Part shown: piece by piece, positions 1 to 9,700 of the stretch
How positions within the stretch are numbered: the first letter of the stretch is position 1
How the letters are laid out: every line of letters starts with the position of its first letter
Assembly (NCBI RefSeq): GCF_947258355.1
Contig: NZ_CAMYIC010000063.1
Location: 62,001 to 126,000 of the forward strand
Source: an uncultured Allomuricauda sp.
GTDB lineage: Bacteria > Bacteroidota > Bacteroidia > Flavobacteriales > Flavobacteriaceae
Reading direction: 5' to 3'
Length of the DNA stretch: 64,000 nt
Translations under genes and position numbers: made by a program
The notes under the pieces: generated by a model
Databases searched by the model: none
Told to the model about the DNA's origin: nothing
Seen by the model: the letters and a program-made list of their open reading frames with translations, nothing else

Positions 1-2087
1 TGAATTACGGCTTTGCCATCATTCTTGGCAATGTAGAAATCAGTTGCCATGGCCGCCCGATAATTCTCGGTGAGTATTCTTCCTGCAATACCTTTTCCAT
101 TCTCGTAACCATACATGTCGATGTATTGGAGTTCATCGCCATCCAAACCTGGATAAACTTGTTCCCCATAACGTAAAATAACGGTATCTCCTTTTTTAAG
201 CCATCCTTCGGGCACCGTAATTGAAGGAACTCCAACCATGTTGACACCCATGTTATAGGTATATGTGGTTTCGTCTTCACTATGGATTTCCATAAGCTCA
301 GTGGCTTGTAAACGCTCAACTACGCGAACAGGACGGTCGTAACGGGAAACGATTTCAAAATCTATCCATTCCCTGGGTTCGACAACTTCGGCTTCGGCCC
401 ATCCATCAGAATCATAGGCTGTTGTAGTCCAACCATTGGTGTTGCCATCAACAGCAATCTGTTCTTCTTTGAGAGCATTGTATCGTTCTCCTTGGAAAAA
501 ACTTCCATATTCGACAGGACCCTCGGTGAATATTTTCCATGTGTCAGTATTGGTTACCACGGTCTGTTCTGTTCCGTCCGAATAAGTAATGACCAACTTG
601 GCCAACAATGCTTCAGTATCTCCAAAAAAGTTGAAATTGGCAGGGGTATAGGTCATATAGCCCGTGTACCATCCCGGAAAAATAAGTGCCCCAATAGCAT
701 TCTCCCCTTGGTTGATGTTTTTGGTAACATCATATGCATAATAACCCAAAGTTTCTCGAAATTGTGTAGCACCTGGTGCAAACCAATCCTCTCCTATCCT
801 ATCGCCATTTATGTATACCTCGTTGGAACCCATGGAGGTTACATATAGTTTTGCCTTGGCAATGCTTTTATCTTCTATATTGAAGTTTGACCGTAACATG
901 GTTGCTGAACCATGACTTGGGTCTGCATATTGAATCAATGTTTGGTCCGAAGTATTGCTAACTTCAATAGAGCCATCCTGATTCAAACTGACACCTTCAA
1001 AATCTTCAAATATGGAATAAGTCGCACCTGTATCCCGACCAAAAACTACATTGTTCGTTGGGTCGCTTTTCCCTGCATTCAAAATTTTATAATCCTTAAA
1101 AACAACCTTACTGCCAGGTTGCGAACCAAAGCCAACGGAATTGATATGTGGGTATGTTAAAAAGTTTCCACCACCGGCACCTGTAACCGAAAATCCCATT
1201 TCCCTAAACTGAGGGGGTATGGGGTTGTTGGGGTCTTCCGGCTCCAACTGCAGTATTTTTCCATTGATCTTAATAACAATGTTACTGGCATTTACGCCTA
1301 TTGCAAGTGTATTTGTTTTATTTTTATTACTCGATGTAATCAACTCATTGATATTGGTCTGAGGGTAATTCTCCTTGGAAATTACCATGTAAGGAGTTTC
1401 TGCTGAATCGCTGGAATCAAAGCCAACACGATAAATATTCAGTGCCGCTCCGGAAGCACTGCCCACCCCGGAGACATCCAGTTCCACTCTAAGATAGTTT
1501 TCGCCTTCAGCATTGTTGATATTCTGAAATTTATCGTTGAACCTAAAGTCGTTTGCTCCGACAATCAAGGATGCCGTATTCCCTTCCACGATCTGAACCT
1601 CGGTTTCAATATCAAAAAGCAATGCCGATGTGGCATCCAATGTTAGAGTGTTAGTCCCAATAAATTGGGCACCGTCCCAGGCAGCCAAACCAGGATTCAT
1701 TAAACCTGTTTCAAAACGTGATGTATGTGTATAGGTTTTTCCTTCCACATCCCAAACGGTCAAATTCCAGATGTAGGCGGTTTCGGGTTCCAGGGTATCT
1801 CCTTCGTAGGCAATATTGTTGGATATACCACTCTCTACCTTTCCGCTATCCCATACTTCTGTTCCATCTGCCATGGTTACTTTTATCTGATAAGCCTGCT
1901 GTTTTTGTCCGACAACATCCGATGTCATTTGCCAACCGAACAGTGGTTTCTCATCTTCAATGGCCAAAGGTTTTTCTGCATAGGCAACCCTTAAATTTTG
2001 TATTTCGGTACTTGGGGAGCTACAGGAAATAACCGTAAAAAGACCAACCCACAGTAGGGCTGCAATTATTTTCGGGAATAATTTCAT
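1..2087 (-). CDS. Alpha-L-rhamnosidase, GH78 family (3' end beyond window)
   Basis: The reading frame is open from the ATG at 2087 to the window edge, about 695 residues. The N-terminus is a lipoprotein signal with lipobox VISC near residue 22. An Ig-like domain follows (NLRVAYAEKPLAIEDEKPLF), then a concanavalin-like insert around residues 150-380. Next is the rhamnosidase N-terminal domain (YVTSMGSNEVYINGDRIG, then IGALIFPGWYTGY), and then the start of the concanavalin-like rhamnosidase domain. The (alpha/alpha)6 catalytic barrel would lie past position 1. By family it removes terminal L-rhamnose from plant or algal glycans, anchored at the outer membrane or in the periplasm. It lies 28 bp behind the repaired end of the esterase gene, probably in one operon. 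Family is clear; exact substrate is unknown. Confidence 0.88.
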   Translation of the reverse strand, partial: MKLFPKIIAALLWVGLFTVISCSSPSTEIQNLRVAYAEKPLAIEDEKPLFGWQMTSDVVGQKQQAYQIKVTMADGTEVWDSGKVESGISNNIAYEGDTLEPETAYIWNLTVWDVEGKTYTHTSRFETGLMNPGLAAWDGAQFIGTNTLTLDATSALLFDIETEVQIVEGNTASLIVGANDFRFNDKFQNINNAEGENYLRVELDVSGVGSASGAALNIYRVGFDSSDSAETPYMVISKENYPQTNINELITSSNKNKTNTLAIGVNASNIVIKINGKILQLEPEDPNNPIPPQFREMGFSVTGAGGGNFLTYPHINSVGFGSQPGSKVVFKDYKILNAGKSDPTNNVVFGRDTGATYSIFEDFEGVSLNQDGSIEVSNTSDQTLIQYADPSHGSATMLRSNFNIEDKSIAKAKLYVTSMGSNEVYINGDRIGEDWFAPGATQFRETLGYYAYDVTKNINQGENAIGALIFPGWYTGYMTYTPANFNFFGDTEALLAKLVITYSDGTEQTVVTNTDTWKIFTEGPVEYGSFFQGERYNALKEEQIAVDGNTNGWTTTAYDSDGWAEAEVVEPREWIDFEIVSRYDRPVRVVERLQATELMEIHSEDETTYTYNMGVNMVGVPSITVPEGWLKKGDTVILRYGEQVYPGLDGDELQYIDMYGYENGKGIAGRILTENYRAAMATDFYIAKNDGKAVI

Positions 2088-2115
2088 TGTTTAGTTTTTT
2101 AGATGTACGATTTGT

Positions 2116-3719
2116 TTATCGTTCGGCCATCAAAGCCAAGAATTCTTTATCATGTTGAGGTTTTACCTCGCAAGTGTTATCGAAAAACATGGTAGCAGTA
2201 TTTTCTGAGTTGTATTGTGGCCATTGTGATTAGGGTTTCCTGTTTTGGCAAAATTGATCCAGGCGCTGCTCATTTTGTCTGCAAGAACATGGGCCTCTTG
2301 TCCGCCACCTGTCATCTGTCTGGCTCGTTCTACATTATCAAATACAAATGGAAGCTCCATGCAATGCAGGGCCTTATATTTCCCATCAAAAACTGGGGAC
2401 TGCCATGTAAACATGAACATGTAAACGGGCGCACCATTGGACAATTGGGACTTTTTGTTGGCCTGAAACACGGCTCCTGGCCTAAAAGTGGCATCGATGT
2501 CCAATAAATCGGATGGTCTTGTGTCGTTTGGGTATGCTTTTTTCACAGCAGCCATATAATCGTCTGTCTTATCCTTGTAAGTTTCCTCGATATGGGCCAT
2601 TACCTCTTCTTCGGATGCATTGAAAAAACGTCCGTTCATAAAAGGGGTGAATTCATTTTTAGTAGTGCCTAGCATTAGTGGAATATCCTTGGAAAGCTGA
2701 AAGGCTCCATCCGAAAATAAGTCGTGAGGAAGCACATTACCATCGATACTCGGGCCCCAACTAAGGCCAAAGCCCACCGGCGCATTGCCTTCTTCTCTCA
2801 TTTTTTCGGCCACTACCTCCAAAGCTGCCAATCCAGCCTTGCTCAATTCATCAAAAGGAACAGTTTGTAAACTATCCACTTGATTATCTGATAGCGAAAG
2901 CTGGTTCAATACTTCAGCTGCTATAGCTCTTGTAGTTTCTTGTTTGGACAAGCGTCCTCTGAACGAACCACTTTGATTGATGGCTTTGTGGAATAATCCT
3001 TTTGCCCGCGGCATGGCCATTAGCGTGTTTACTTTAGCCCTTCCTCCGGATTGACCAAAAATCGTCACATTGTTGGGATCGCCACCAAAGTTCGCAATAT
3101 TGGCTTTTACCCAATCCAAAGCGGCAACAATGTCCAACATACTATTGTTGGCAGTTTCTTTGTATTTATCACCATAAGCCGATAGGTCCAAAAAGCCCAA
3201 AATATTTAGCCGGTGATTGATGGAAACAACTACAACATCCCCTTTGTTACTCAGATTTTCCCCGTGATAAGAGGGTAATTCTTGGCTGGAACCAGCAGTA
3301 AAGCCTCCTCCGTGAATCCAAAAAAGAACAGGTCTTTTTTTACCATCATCAATGCTGGGGGTCCACACATTGAGTCTCAAACAATCTTCACTGGTATAGC
3401 CCCAATCGTGATCAAAAACGAACTCCGATTCATCTTGCACTTGGGTGGTTGGGGTCATCAATGGTGCTACCGAACCATACATGGTGGAACTTCTTACTCC
3501 ATCCCAGGGTTCCACTTTTTTTGCCGGCATAAAACGTTCTGCCGTTGCATAGGGTATCCCTTTATAGGTATAGATTCCGTTTTGAATGAATCCACGGACT
3601 TTTCCGGATTCGGTATCGGTAACGGCCACATCCGCTCCAGTAACCACTTCAGTTTGTGCATTTAAAAAACTTGTCCCGATTACAATTAGGAACAAAAAAA
3701 GTACTTTCTTCAGTTTCAT
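2116..3719 (-). pseudogene. Type-B carboxylesterase with a C-terminal frameshift
   Basis: A secreted esterase (signal peptide ending near FLNAQ) with the usual type-B motifs: CLRLNVWTP, the oxyanion stretch HGGGFTAGSS, nucleophile motif GQSGGRAKV in place of the commoner GESAGG, and the histidine segment ALHCMELPFVFDN. The open frame ends at 2163 with a tail unlike the family. Shifting by one base near 2215-2235 restores a typical C-terminus (WPQYNSENTATMFFDN) that ends at a stop at 2116. This is a deletion of one base (or 3n+1 bases), not in a homopolymer. The protein may tolerate the altered tail, because the catalytic residues lie upstream. With the GH78 gene behind it, deacylation of rhamnose-containing glycans is plausible inference. 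Confidence 0.8.
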
Positions 3720-3938
3720 ATCAGTTTGCTTAGTTAATGGGTTTATTGTTAGAATTTAACTTATTCTTTTCTGATTCCAGAATAATCGGTTCAAGATTCG
3801 ATTTTTTCATTTTACATCTACCTATCAATAATAAGGTATAACAGCTAAATAACTGTTCTTGTCTGTTCTGCCAAGAATCTATTGTTCACCCATTTGGGTG
3901 TTTTGGAGTTCAGGTTAATTTGTATTTCCCAAAAAAGA
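3720..3938. other. Intergenic region upstream of the esterase
   Basis: AT-rich gap between the esterase start and the nitroreductase terminator. It should hold the esterase/GH78 promoter on the minus strand. I see no coding sequence and no convincing promoter box. Confidence 0.5.
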
Positions 3939-3970
3939 AAAGCTCTCGAAATTGGTATCCCGAGAGCTTT
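3939..3970 (-). terminator. Rho-independent terminator after the nitroreductase
   Basis: Perfect 10-bp stem (AAAGCTCTCG paired with CGAGAGCTTT) with a 12-nt loop, followed on the minus strand by TTTTCTTTTTT. It lies 24 bp past the nitroreductase stop codon. Confidence 0.85.
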
Positions 3971-3993
3971 AAAATTAGATTTTTTAGGGGCCA

Positions 3994-4608
3994 TTAATCT
4001 TTCCATTCACCTTCAAAGGCAAAATCCTTTTGTGGCATTCTTGTACGTTCTGCCGTTTCACTTTCCTGTAAATCCCCTGAGAGATTGTTAATATCTCCAC
4101 CATAATAACCAATTGCTATTGCGGTGCTTATATGGTATCCTTCTGGGACATTAAATACTTTCTGGGCCTTTTCCCAATCTATTCCGGCCATGTGGTGCAA
4201 GGCAATATCCAAATATTGGGCTTGTACTGTCATATTTCCCAAACTCAACCCCAAATCGTGAAGGGCATGGAAATTTTCCTTTCCGTCCTCGGTTTTCTCT
4301 TTGTATGCAGTCAATAATAAAAATGGTGCATTAACGGCCCAAGATTTATTGAAATCGCTCATACAGTCCACCATCTTATCGTAGGCTTCAGAACCTTTTT
4401 CGGCATAAATAAAACGCCATGGTTGTCTATTAAAAGAACTTGCCGACCATCGCGCTGCTTCAAATAGTTGTTTGATATGCCCTGACTTTAATTTATCCTC
4501 TTTGAATATTCTCGGACTATACCTTTGTTTCAATAGCGCGTAGATTTCATATTCCGTATCTGCAATTTTTCCTAATCTTATTTGGTCTTCTTCTGTAGTT
4601 AAAATCAT
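3994..4608 (-). CDS. Nitroreductase family protein
   Basis: 204 residues, the usual length for FMN-dependent NAD(P)H nitroreductases, cytoplasmic. The N-terminal FMN phosphate-binding region reads LLKQRYSPRIF, followed by ARWSASSFNRQPWRFIYA, which is the family's SS/NxQPW segment. The C-terminal HISTAIAIGYYGG matches the second FMN-contact loop. It is a stand-alone gene with its own terminator. The substrate is not predictable; quinones, flavins and nitro-compounds are typical. The ATG at 4608 is the only good start. Confidence 0.9.
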   Translation of the reverse strand: MILTTEEDQIRLGKIADTEYEIYALLKQRYSPRIFKEDKLKSGHIKQLFEAARWSASSFNRQPWRFIYAEKGSEAYDKMVDCMSDFNKSWAVNAPFLLLTAYKEKTEDGKENFHALHDLGLSLGNMTVQAQYLDIALHHMAGIDWEKAQKVFNVPEGYHISTAIAIGYYGGDINNLSGDLQESETAERTRMPQKDFAFEGEWKD

Positions 4609-4752
4609 TTAATTTCTTTTTTTACAATGATAGAGAACAAAACCATCGCCCATTGCCTCAATTGATCGTGTTATTGACGCAATTCATTTTTGGGTTTGTA
4701 CTAACACATCGGCTTCTGTAGATTGCAGTGAGGTGAAATTTACGTTGGCAAT

Positions 4753-4800
4753 AAAAAAGGCCAGACGAAAAATAGTTATCCTATCTAAGCCTAGCCTTTT
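4753..4800 (-). terminator. Probable terminator after the truncated epimerase gene
   Basis: Ten-base arms CTAGCCTTTT and AAAAGGCCAG (one G-T wobble) around a 26-nt loop, followed on the minus strand by a run of six T. It lies about 40 bp past the stop codon at 4839. Confidence 0.6.
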
Positions 4801-4838
4801 AATTATTCGACCTTAAAAATAAGGTTGTTCAGTTGATT

Positions 4839-5390
4839 CTACTGCATAATTTTATCGAAACCAAATTCTTTCAATCCTTGATGACTGATTCTTATGGCCT
4901 CTAATGGTTTGAGTCCATCAAAAACACGGTCCTGCTCGACGAAGAAATAATTCATCCCGGATTTGTTTCTGTTCGCCAAGATTCTTTCAAAATCTATTTT
5001 ACCTTTTCCAACAGGTGCAAACCTATCTTGCTCATCCATATCTTTCACATGCCAACTTTTAAACCTGCCCGGGTATTTTTCAAAATAGGCAACCGGATCG
5101 GCATTGGCCCGCGTCATCCAAAAAAGGTCCATTTGAAAATTCACGTATTTTGGATCGGTATGCTCGAGAAGGTAATCCAATGGTTTTACACCATTCTCAT
5201 CTGGTTTCAACTCCATATCATGATTATGGTATAATAGCTGAATTCCCTGCTTTTCACATTTTTTTCCAAGTTCGGTCAAAAAATTCGCAAAGTCATCCAA
5301 GGAACCTTTCATTTTCATGGTACGTGTTTCCCGATCCACTTCAACCAAACTTCTGGGTGGTGAAGGCACCACGAAGTATTTGAATCCTGA
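4839..5390 (-). pseudogene. Sugar phosphate isomerase/epimerase, 5'-truncated
   Basis: Xylose-isomerase-like TIM-barrel protein (AP-endonuclease-2 fold) preserving only about the last 184 residues; relatives are roughly 280-300 residues with an export signal. Visible family features are LLYHNHDMEL, NFQMDLFWMTRANADP (metal-binding Asp region), FKSWHVKDMD and the C-terminal Glu in YFFVEQDRVFDG. Homology-like sequence runs upstream as GFKYFVVPSPPRS to about 5385-5390; beyond that the frame is antisense to the neighbouring AraC gene and hits a stop at 5418. The first half of the barrel, the start codon and promoter are missing, so the product should be inactive. The apparent GTG start at 5372 is an artefact of the deletion. 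Confidence 0.75.
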
Positions 5391-5395
5391 CTGTA
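5385..5395. other. Deletion junction joining two 5'-truncated genes
   Basis: Here the minus-strand epimerase and the plus-strand AraC regulator, which would have been divergently transcribed, both start abruptly inside their conserved domains. The simplest reading is one deletion that removed both 5' halves and the promoter region between them. The exact breakpoint can only be bracketed by where family-like sequence stops on each strand. Confidence 0.65.
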
Positions 5396-6117
5396 TTTTA
5401 AAATACGGCAGAAAGTATTATGACTTTCAAGAGGGTACATTGGTCTTTATTGGGCCCGGTCAAATTGTCCAAATCGAGAACAGTGACGATTACATTCCGT
5501 CGGGTTATGCCCTATTGTTTCACCCTGATTTACTGCGCAAGACGAATTTAGGTGAAATTATTTCCAAATATTCCTTCTTTTCCTATGAATTGAGCGAGGC
5601 ATTGCACCTCTCTCAAAAAGAGCGAAAAATTATTATTGATTGTATTGACAAAATACGGTTTGAACTGGAACGCGATATTGACAAGCACAGCAAAGAGCTC
5701 ATTGTATCCAATATCGAACTTTTTCTGCGTTATTGCTCACGCTTTTACGACCGACAATTTATTACCCGCGATGACGTGAACGATGGCGTGGTCCATCAAT
5801 TCAAAAGATCGCTCCACCAGTACTTGTATTCCGGAAAGGCCAGCGAACTTGGCTGCCCGTCTGTAGGACATTTTGCCCAGGAACAATATTTGTCCGCTAA
5901 CTATTTTGGTGATCTTATTAAAAAAGAGACGGGGAAAAGTGCCCTCGAAATCATTCAAACCAAACTTATCGAGGTCGCCAAAGAACGCATCTTCGACCCC
6001 TCGAAAACTGTAAGCGAAATTGCCTACGAACTTGGCTTTAAACACCCCCAACATTTCTCTCGTTTGTTTAAAAGCAAGGTAGGGTACTCTCCCAACGAAT
6101 ATAGAATGATGAACTAA
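5389..6117 (+). pseudogene. AraC-family transcriptional regulator, 5'-truncated
   Basis: Two AraC helix-turn-helix motifs occupy the C-terminal third (SEIAYELGFKHPQHFSRLFK, then VGYSPNEYR). The middle keeps a family segment, FLRYCSRFYDRQFITR. The N-terminal effector domain begins mid-strand at DCILKYGRKYYDFQEGTL; relatives of this Bacteroidota subfamily run about 300 residues and have some 70-80 residues before this point. Upstream codons back to 5317 are only the antisense of the epimerase gene, so the apparent start there is not native. The DNA-binding half is intact and could act if translated from an internal or upstream start, but promoter and sensor strands are lost. Confidence 0.75.
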
Positions 6118-6358
6118 CCATTGCGTTATTCTACCCTTCCCCTATACTGACTTTTCCCCAAGGAGAATTATACATTGAAATAAAAAGAACCGAGATTGAA
6201 CTCATTCTCGTTCAATAGTTTATAAAAGCCAATCCATCTGCATAGAATTTGTTCGGATACTGATAAATGTCATTAAATGAAGACTTTACTTTCAATAATT
6301 TTAGTGACAATTCCTAACAACTGTTTTGGTTCTCTATAGCCAATTAAAAATGTTTAAG
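6118..6358. other. Intergenic leader before the energy locus
   Basis: AT-rich gap of about 240 bp after the AraC fragment. It must carry the promoter for the HEPN-PFOR-Rnf genes. There is an imperfect hairpin near 6189-6215 (GAACCGAGA with TCTCGTTC) that could terminate the AraC transcript. I cannot identify a clear -33/-7 pair. Confidence 0.35.
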
Positions 6359-6730
6359 ATGGACACCAATCTAATCAAAACCAAATTCGAGCAGGCTGAT
6401 CAATTTCTTGAGGCAGCCCAAAGTGAATTAAATCGACCAGCAGAAGATGTAGTACCATACATGGTTTGCAGAAGCGCACGAAAATCTATTTCTCATTACT
6501 TAAAAGGGTATCTACTAAAACATGGAGTTGAGTCCAATGAAGATGATACCGTAGAGGTATTATTGAACAAATGCCAGGAAATCAATGAAAAATTCAATGA
6601 TTTTGACCTCAGTCCCTTAAAATTCAATAGTGATGATGAGTACAGCGCAGAATTTGACGAAATGCAAAACTGCATTGATTTGGCTGCCTATGCCAAAGAA
6701 CTAGTTGATAGATCAAAACATAGCATTTAA
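6359..6730 (+). CDS. HEPN-like helical protein upstream of PFOR
   Basis: About 123 residues, alpha-helical and acidic, with helix-rich sequence around FEQADQFLEAAQSELNRP and a basic helix RSARKSISHYLKGYLLK. That helix contains R41-x4-H46, the spacing of the HEPN RNase motif. Possible ATG starts are 6350 and 6359; I prefer 6359. The gene ends 40 bp before the PFOR start and is probably co-transcribed with it. HEPN proteins are often toxins or RNA-processing factors, but many small ones have no nuclease role, and no antitoxin partner is present. A regulatory or maturation role for PFOR is inference. Confidence 0.6.
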   Translation: MDTNLIKTKFEQADQFLEAAQSELNRPAEDVVPYMVCRSARKSISHYLKGYLLKHGVESNEDDTVEVLLNKCQEINEKFNDFDLSPLKFNSDDEYSAEFDEMQNCIDLAAYAKELVDRSKHSI

Positions 6731-6770
6731 GCGAATATCCGTAAAATTTAACATCCATAATTCTCCTATT

Positions 6771-9700
6771 ATGAGCGAGTCAATATTGCAAAAAATAAGC
6801 CGGCCCAAAAACGTATCCAAGGATAAAAAAAAGAAAAAAGCAAATTACAAATATCCGGGAAAGCCGGTTGCAATGGACGGAAATACGGCCGCAATTATGT
6901 GCGAGCGTGAATCTACCGATGCTGCTGGTGCATTCCCCATTACACCATCGACCCAAATGGGAGAGTACTGGGCAGATGCCGCCGCTAAAGGACATTTGAA
7001 TATTTCTGACAAACCTTTGATATTTATTGAACCTGAGGGAGAACATGCCGCTGCTGCAGTTACCGCAGGATTGTCCATGACAGGTTTACGTGCAGCCAAC
7101 TTTTCATCCGGTCAGGGTATTGCCTACATGCATGAGTCACTTTATGCTGCAGTGGGTAAGCGACTAACCTATGTACTGAATATCGGCGCACGGGCCATGA
7201 CCAAATCCACATTGAACGTTCACGCTGGGCACGATGATTACCATGCGATTGACGATACTGGCTTTTTTCAAATGTTTGCCAAAAAGGCGCAACATGTGGC
7301 CGATCTTAACATTATTGCCCACCGTATTGCGGAATTGGCCCTGACTCCGGGCATTATTGCCCAGGATGGTTTTTTAACCACACATTTGATTGAATCTTTC
7401 CTATTGCCCGAACGAGACTTAATCAAAGAATACCTAGGTCGTCCAGACGATATCATAAAAACACCAACACCTGCCCAACGAATTATTTATGGTGATACGC
7501 GGCGACGTATTCCTGAATTATGGGATGTGGACAACCCGGTAATGGCCGGAATTGTACAAAACCAGGATTCGTACATGCAAAGTGTTGCTGCACAACGTCC
7601 ATTCTTCTTTGATCATATTAAGGAGTTGGCTGATCAGGCGTTCAAAGAATACTACGAACTCACCGGTAGAAACTATCAACGTGTAATGACCTACCGTGCA
7701 GAAGATGCCGACTACCTTATTTTAGGTCAGGGAAGTTTGGTGCCCAGTGCAGAAGTTGTTGTGGATTACCTGCGTGAAACCAGAGGAATAAAAGTTGGTG
7801 TTGTGGACCTTGTTATGTTTAGGCCATTCCCTTCCGATATGCTCGGAGAGATTTTAAAAGGGAAAAAAGCCGTAACTATCTTGGAAAGACTGGACCAACC
7901 ATTGGCCGTAGACTCCCCGATTACGCGCGAGGTACGTTCTGTTCTTAACAAGTGTGTGGAGAACGGTAGGGATGAAAAAAATAAAGCCTACCCAGAATTA
8001 ACCTCGTACTCCATTTCCGATATGCCTTCAATTTATTCGGGATCCTTTGGTATGGGTAGCCGTGACTTACAACCAGAGGGCATCATAGGAGCAGTAGAAA
8101 ATATGTTGCCCGATGGTAAACACAAAAAACAATTTTATCTCTCCATAGACTTTATCCGACAAATACCACATTCCCCTAAACAAAAAGCATATCAGGAAAG
8201 TATCCAAGAATCCTATCCACTTGTTAAGGAACTGGGCATTAGGGGCTCGGAAAACCCCAACCTTATGCCAAAAGACGCCATCACGGTACGCTTTCATTCC
8301 ATTGGTGGCTGGGGTGCAATCACTACGGGTAAAAACCTCGCCATGACCCTATATGAGTTATTGGGGTACAATATTAAGGCCAATCCTAAATATGGTTCGG
8401 AGAAGAAAGGACAGCCCACAACATATTATCTCGCAGCCTCTTCGGAACCCATCCGAATAAACTGTGAGTACTACTTTGTGGATGTTGTATTATCCCCAGA
8501 CCCTAATGTATTTAAACATACCAATGCACTGGCCGGTCTTAAAAAAGGAGGGAATTTCATCATCCAAAGCGATAAAAAAACACCCGATGAAGTTTGGGCC
8601 GAAATTCCTGAGCGCTATCAAAAAATTATAATCGATAATGATATCCATGTATTCTATATCGATGGGTTTAAAATTGCGAGGGAAGAAGCCACCGACCCCG
8701 AATTACAATTACGTATGCAGGGGATTGCCTTCCAAGGGGCATTTTTTGCCGCATCCCCATTGATGCAAAAATCAGGATTATCTGAAGAAAAATTACTGAA
8801 GGCCATTGAAGACCAATTGCAACATAAATTCGGTTCCAAGGGCCAACGTGTGGTTGATGACAACATGCGCGTGGTGAAACGTGGCTTTGATGAAGTACAT
8901 GAAATTACCAACAAAGTTCTGGGAGCAGGTAACAAAGCCAATGGCTCTGTTAAGGAGACCTTACCCATTCCACAGATGCTTAAGGAAATCCCACAGAGCG
9001 AATCAAAGCTTAGCGACATTCACCGTTTTTGGGAACAAACAGGTAATTTTTATCTACAAGGAATGGGAAATGATAACCTCACCGACCCATTCATTGGCTT
9101 GAGTGTAATGCCTGCCGTTTCATCCGTTTTTAGAAACATGACTGGTATTCGGTTTGAACACCCCCAATGGGTTCCCAACAATTGTACCGCATGCGGAAAC
9201 TGCTACACCGTATGTCCCGACACAGCAATCCCAGGACTGGTAAGTGAAGTATCCGATGTTTTTGACACCATAGTAAAACGCGTAAAAAACAACCACGGTA
9301 AAGTGGAGCATTTGCCCAAAGCAATCCGTAAAATGGAAGGGCATGTCAGAAAATTATTCGCAGGTTCAAAAAATGGAGCGACCGTCAATGACTATATGCA
9401 GCATGCCATGGACATGACGCTCGACGAACTTGGTAATGGCAAGGAACTCACCCAGGAATTGGATTGGTTCAAAGAAGAGTTGGGCGAATTCAATTTCGCT
9501 TTGACCCGCCCCTACTATGATCTACATGAGAAAAAAGAAGAGAACAGTGGCGGATTGTTCAGTATAACCATCAACCCGAACACATGTAAGGGATGTATGG
9601 AATGTGTTGCCGTTTGTAATGATGATGCTTTAATTAAAATACCACAGACCGAAGGGTCCATTGCCAAATTGAACAAAGAGTGGGACTTCTGGTTAGATCT

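Noticed and set aside
5317..5388. Apparent N-terminus of the AraC protein
   Set aside because: These codons are the antisense of the epimerase remnant, not AraC-family sequence.
6705..6770. An earlier in-frame start for PFOR at 6705
   Set aside because: It overlaps the HEPN-like gene and adds residues unlike the family; the ATG at 6771 gives the expected opening.
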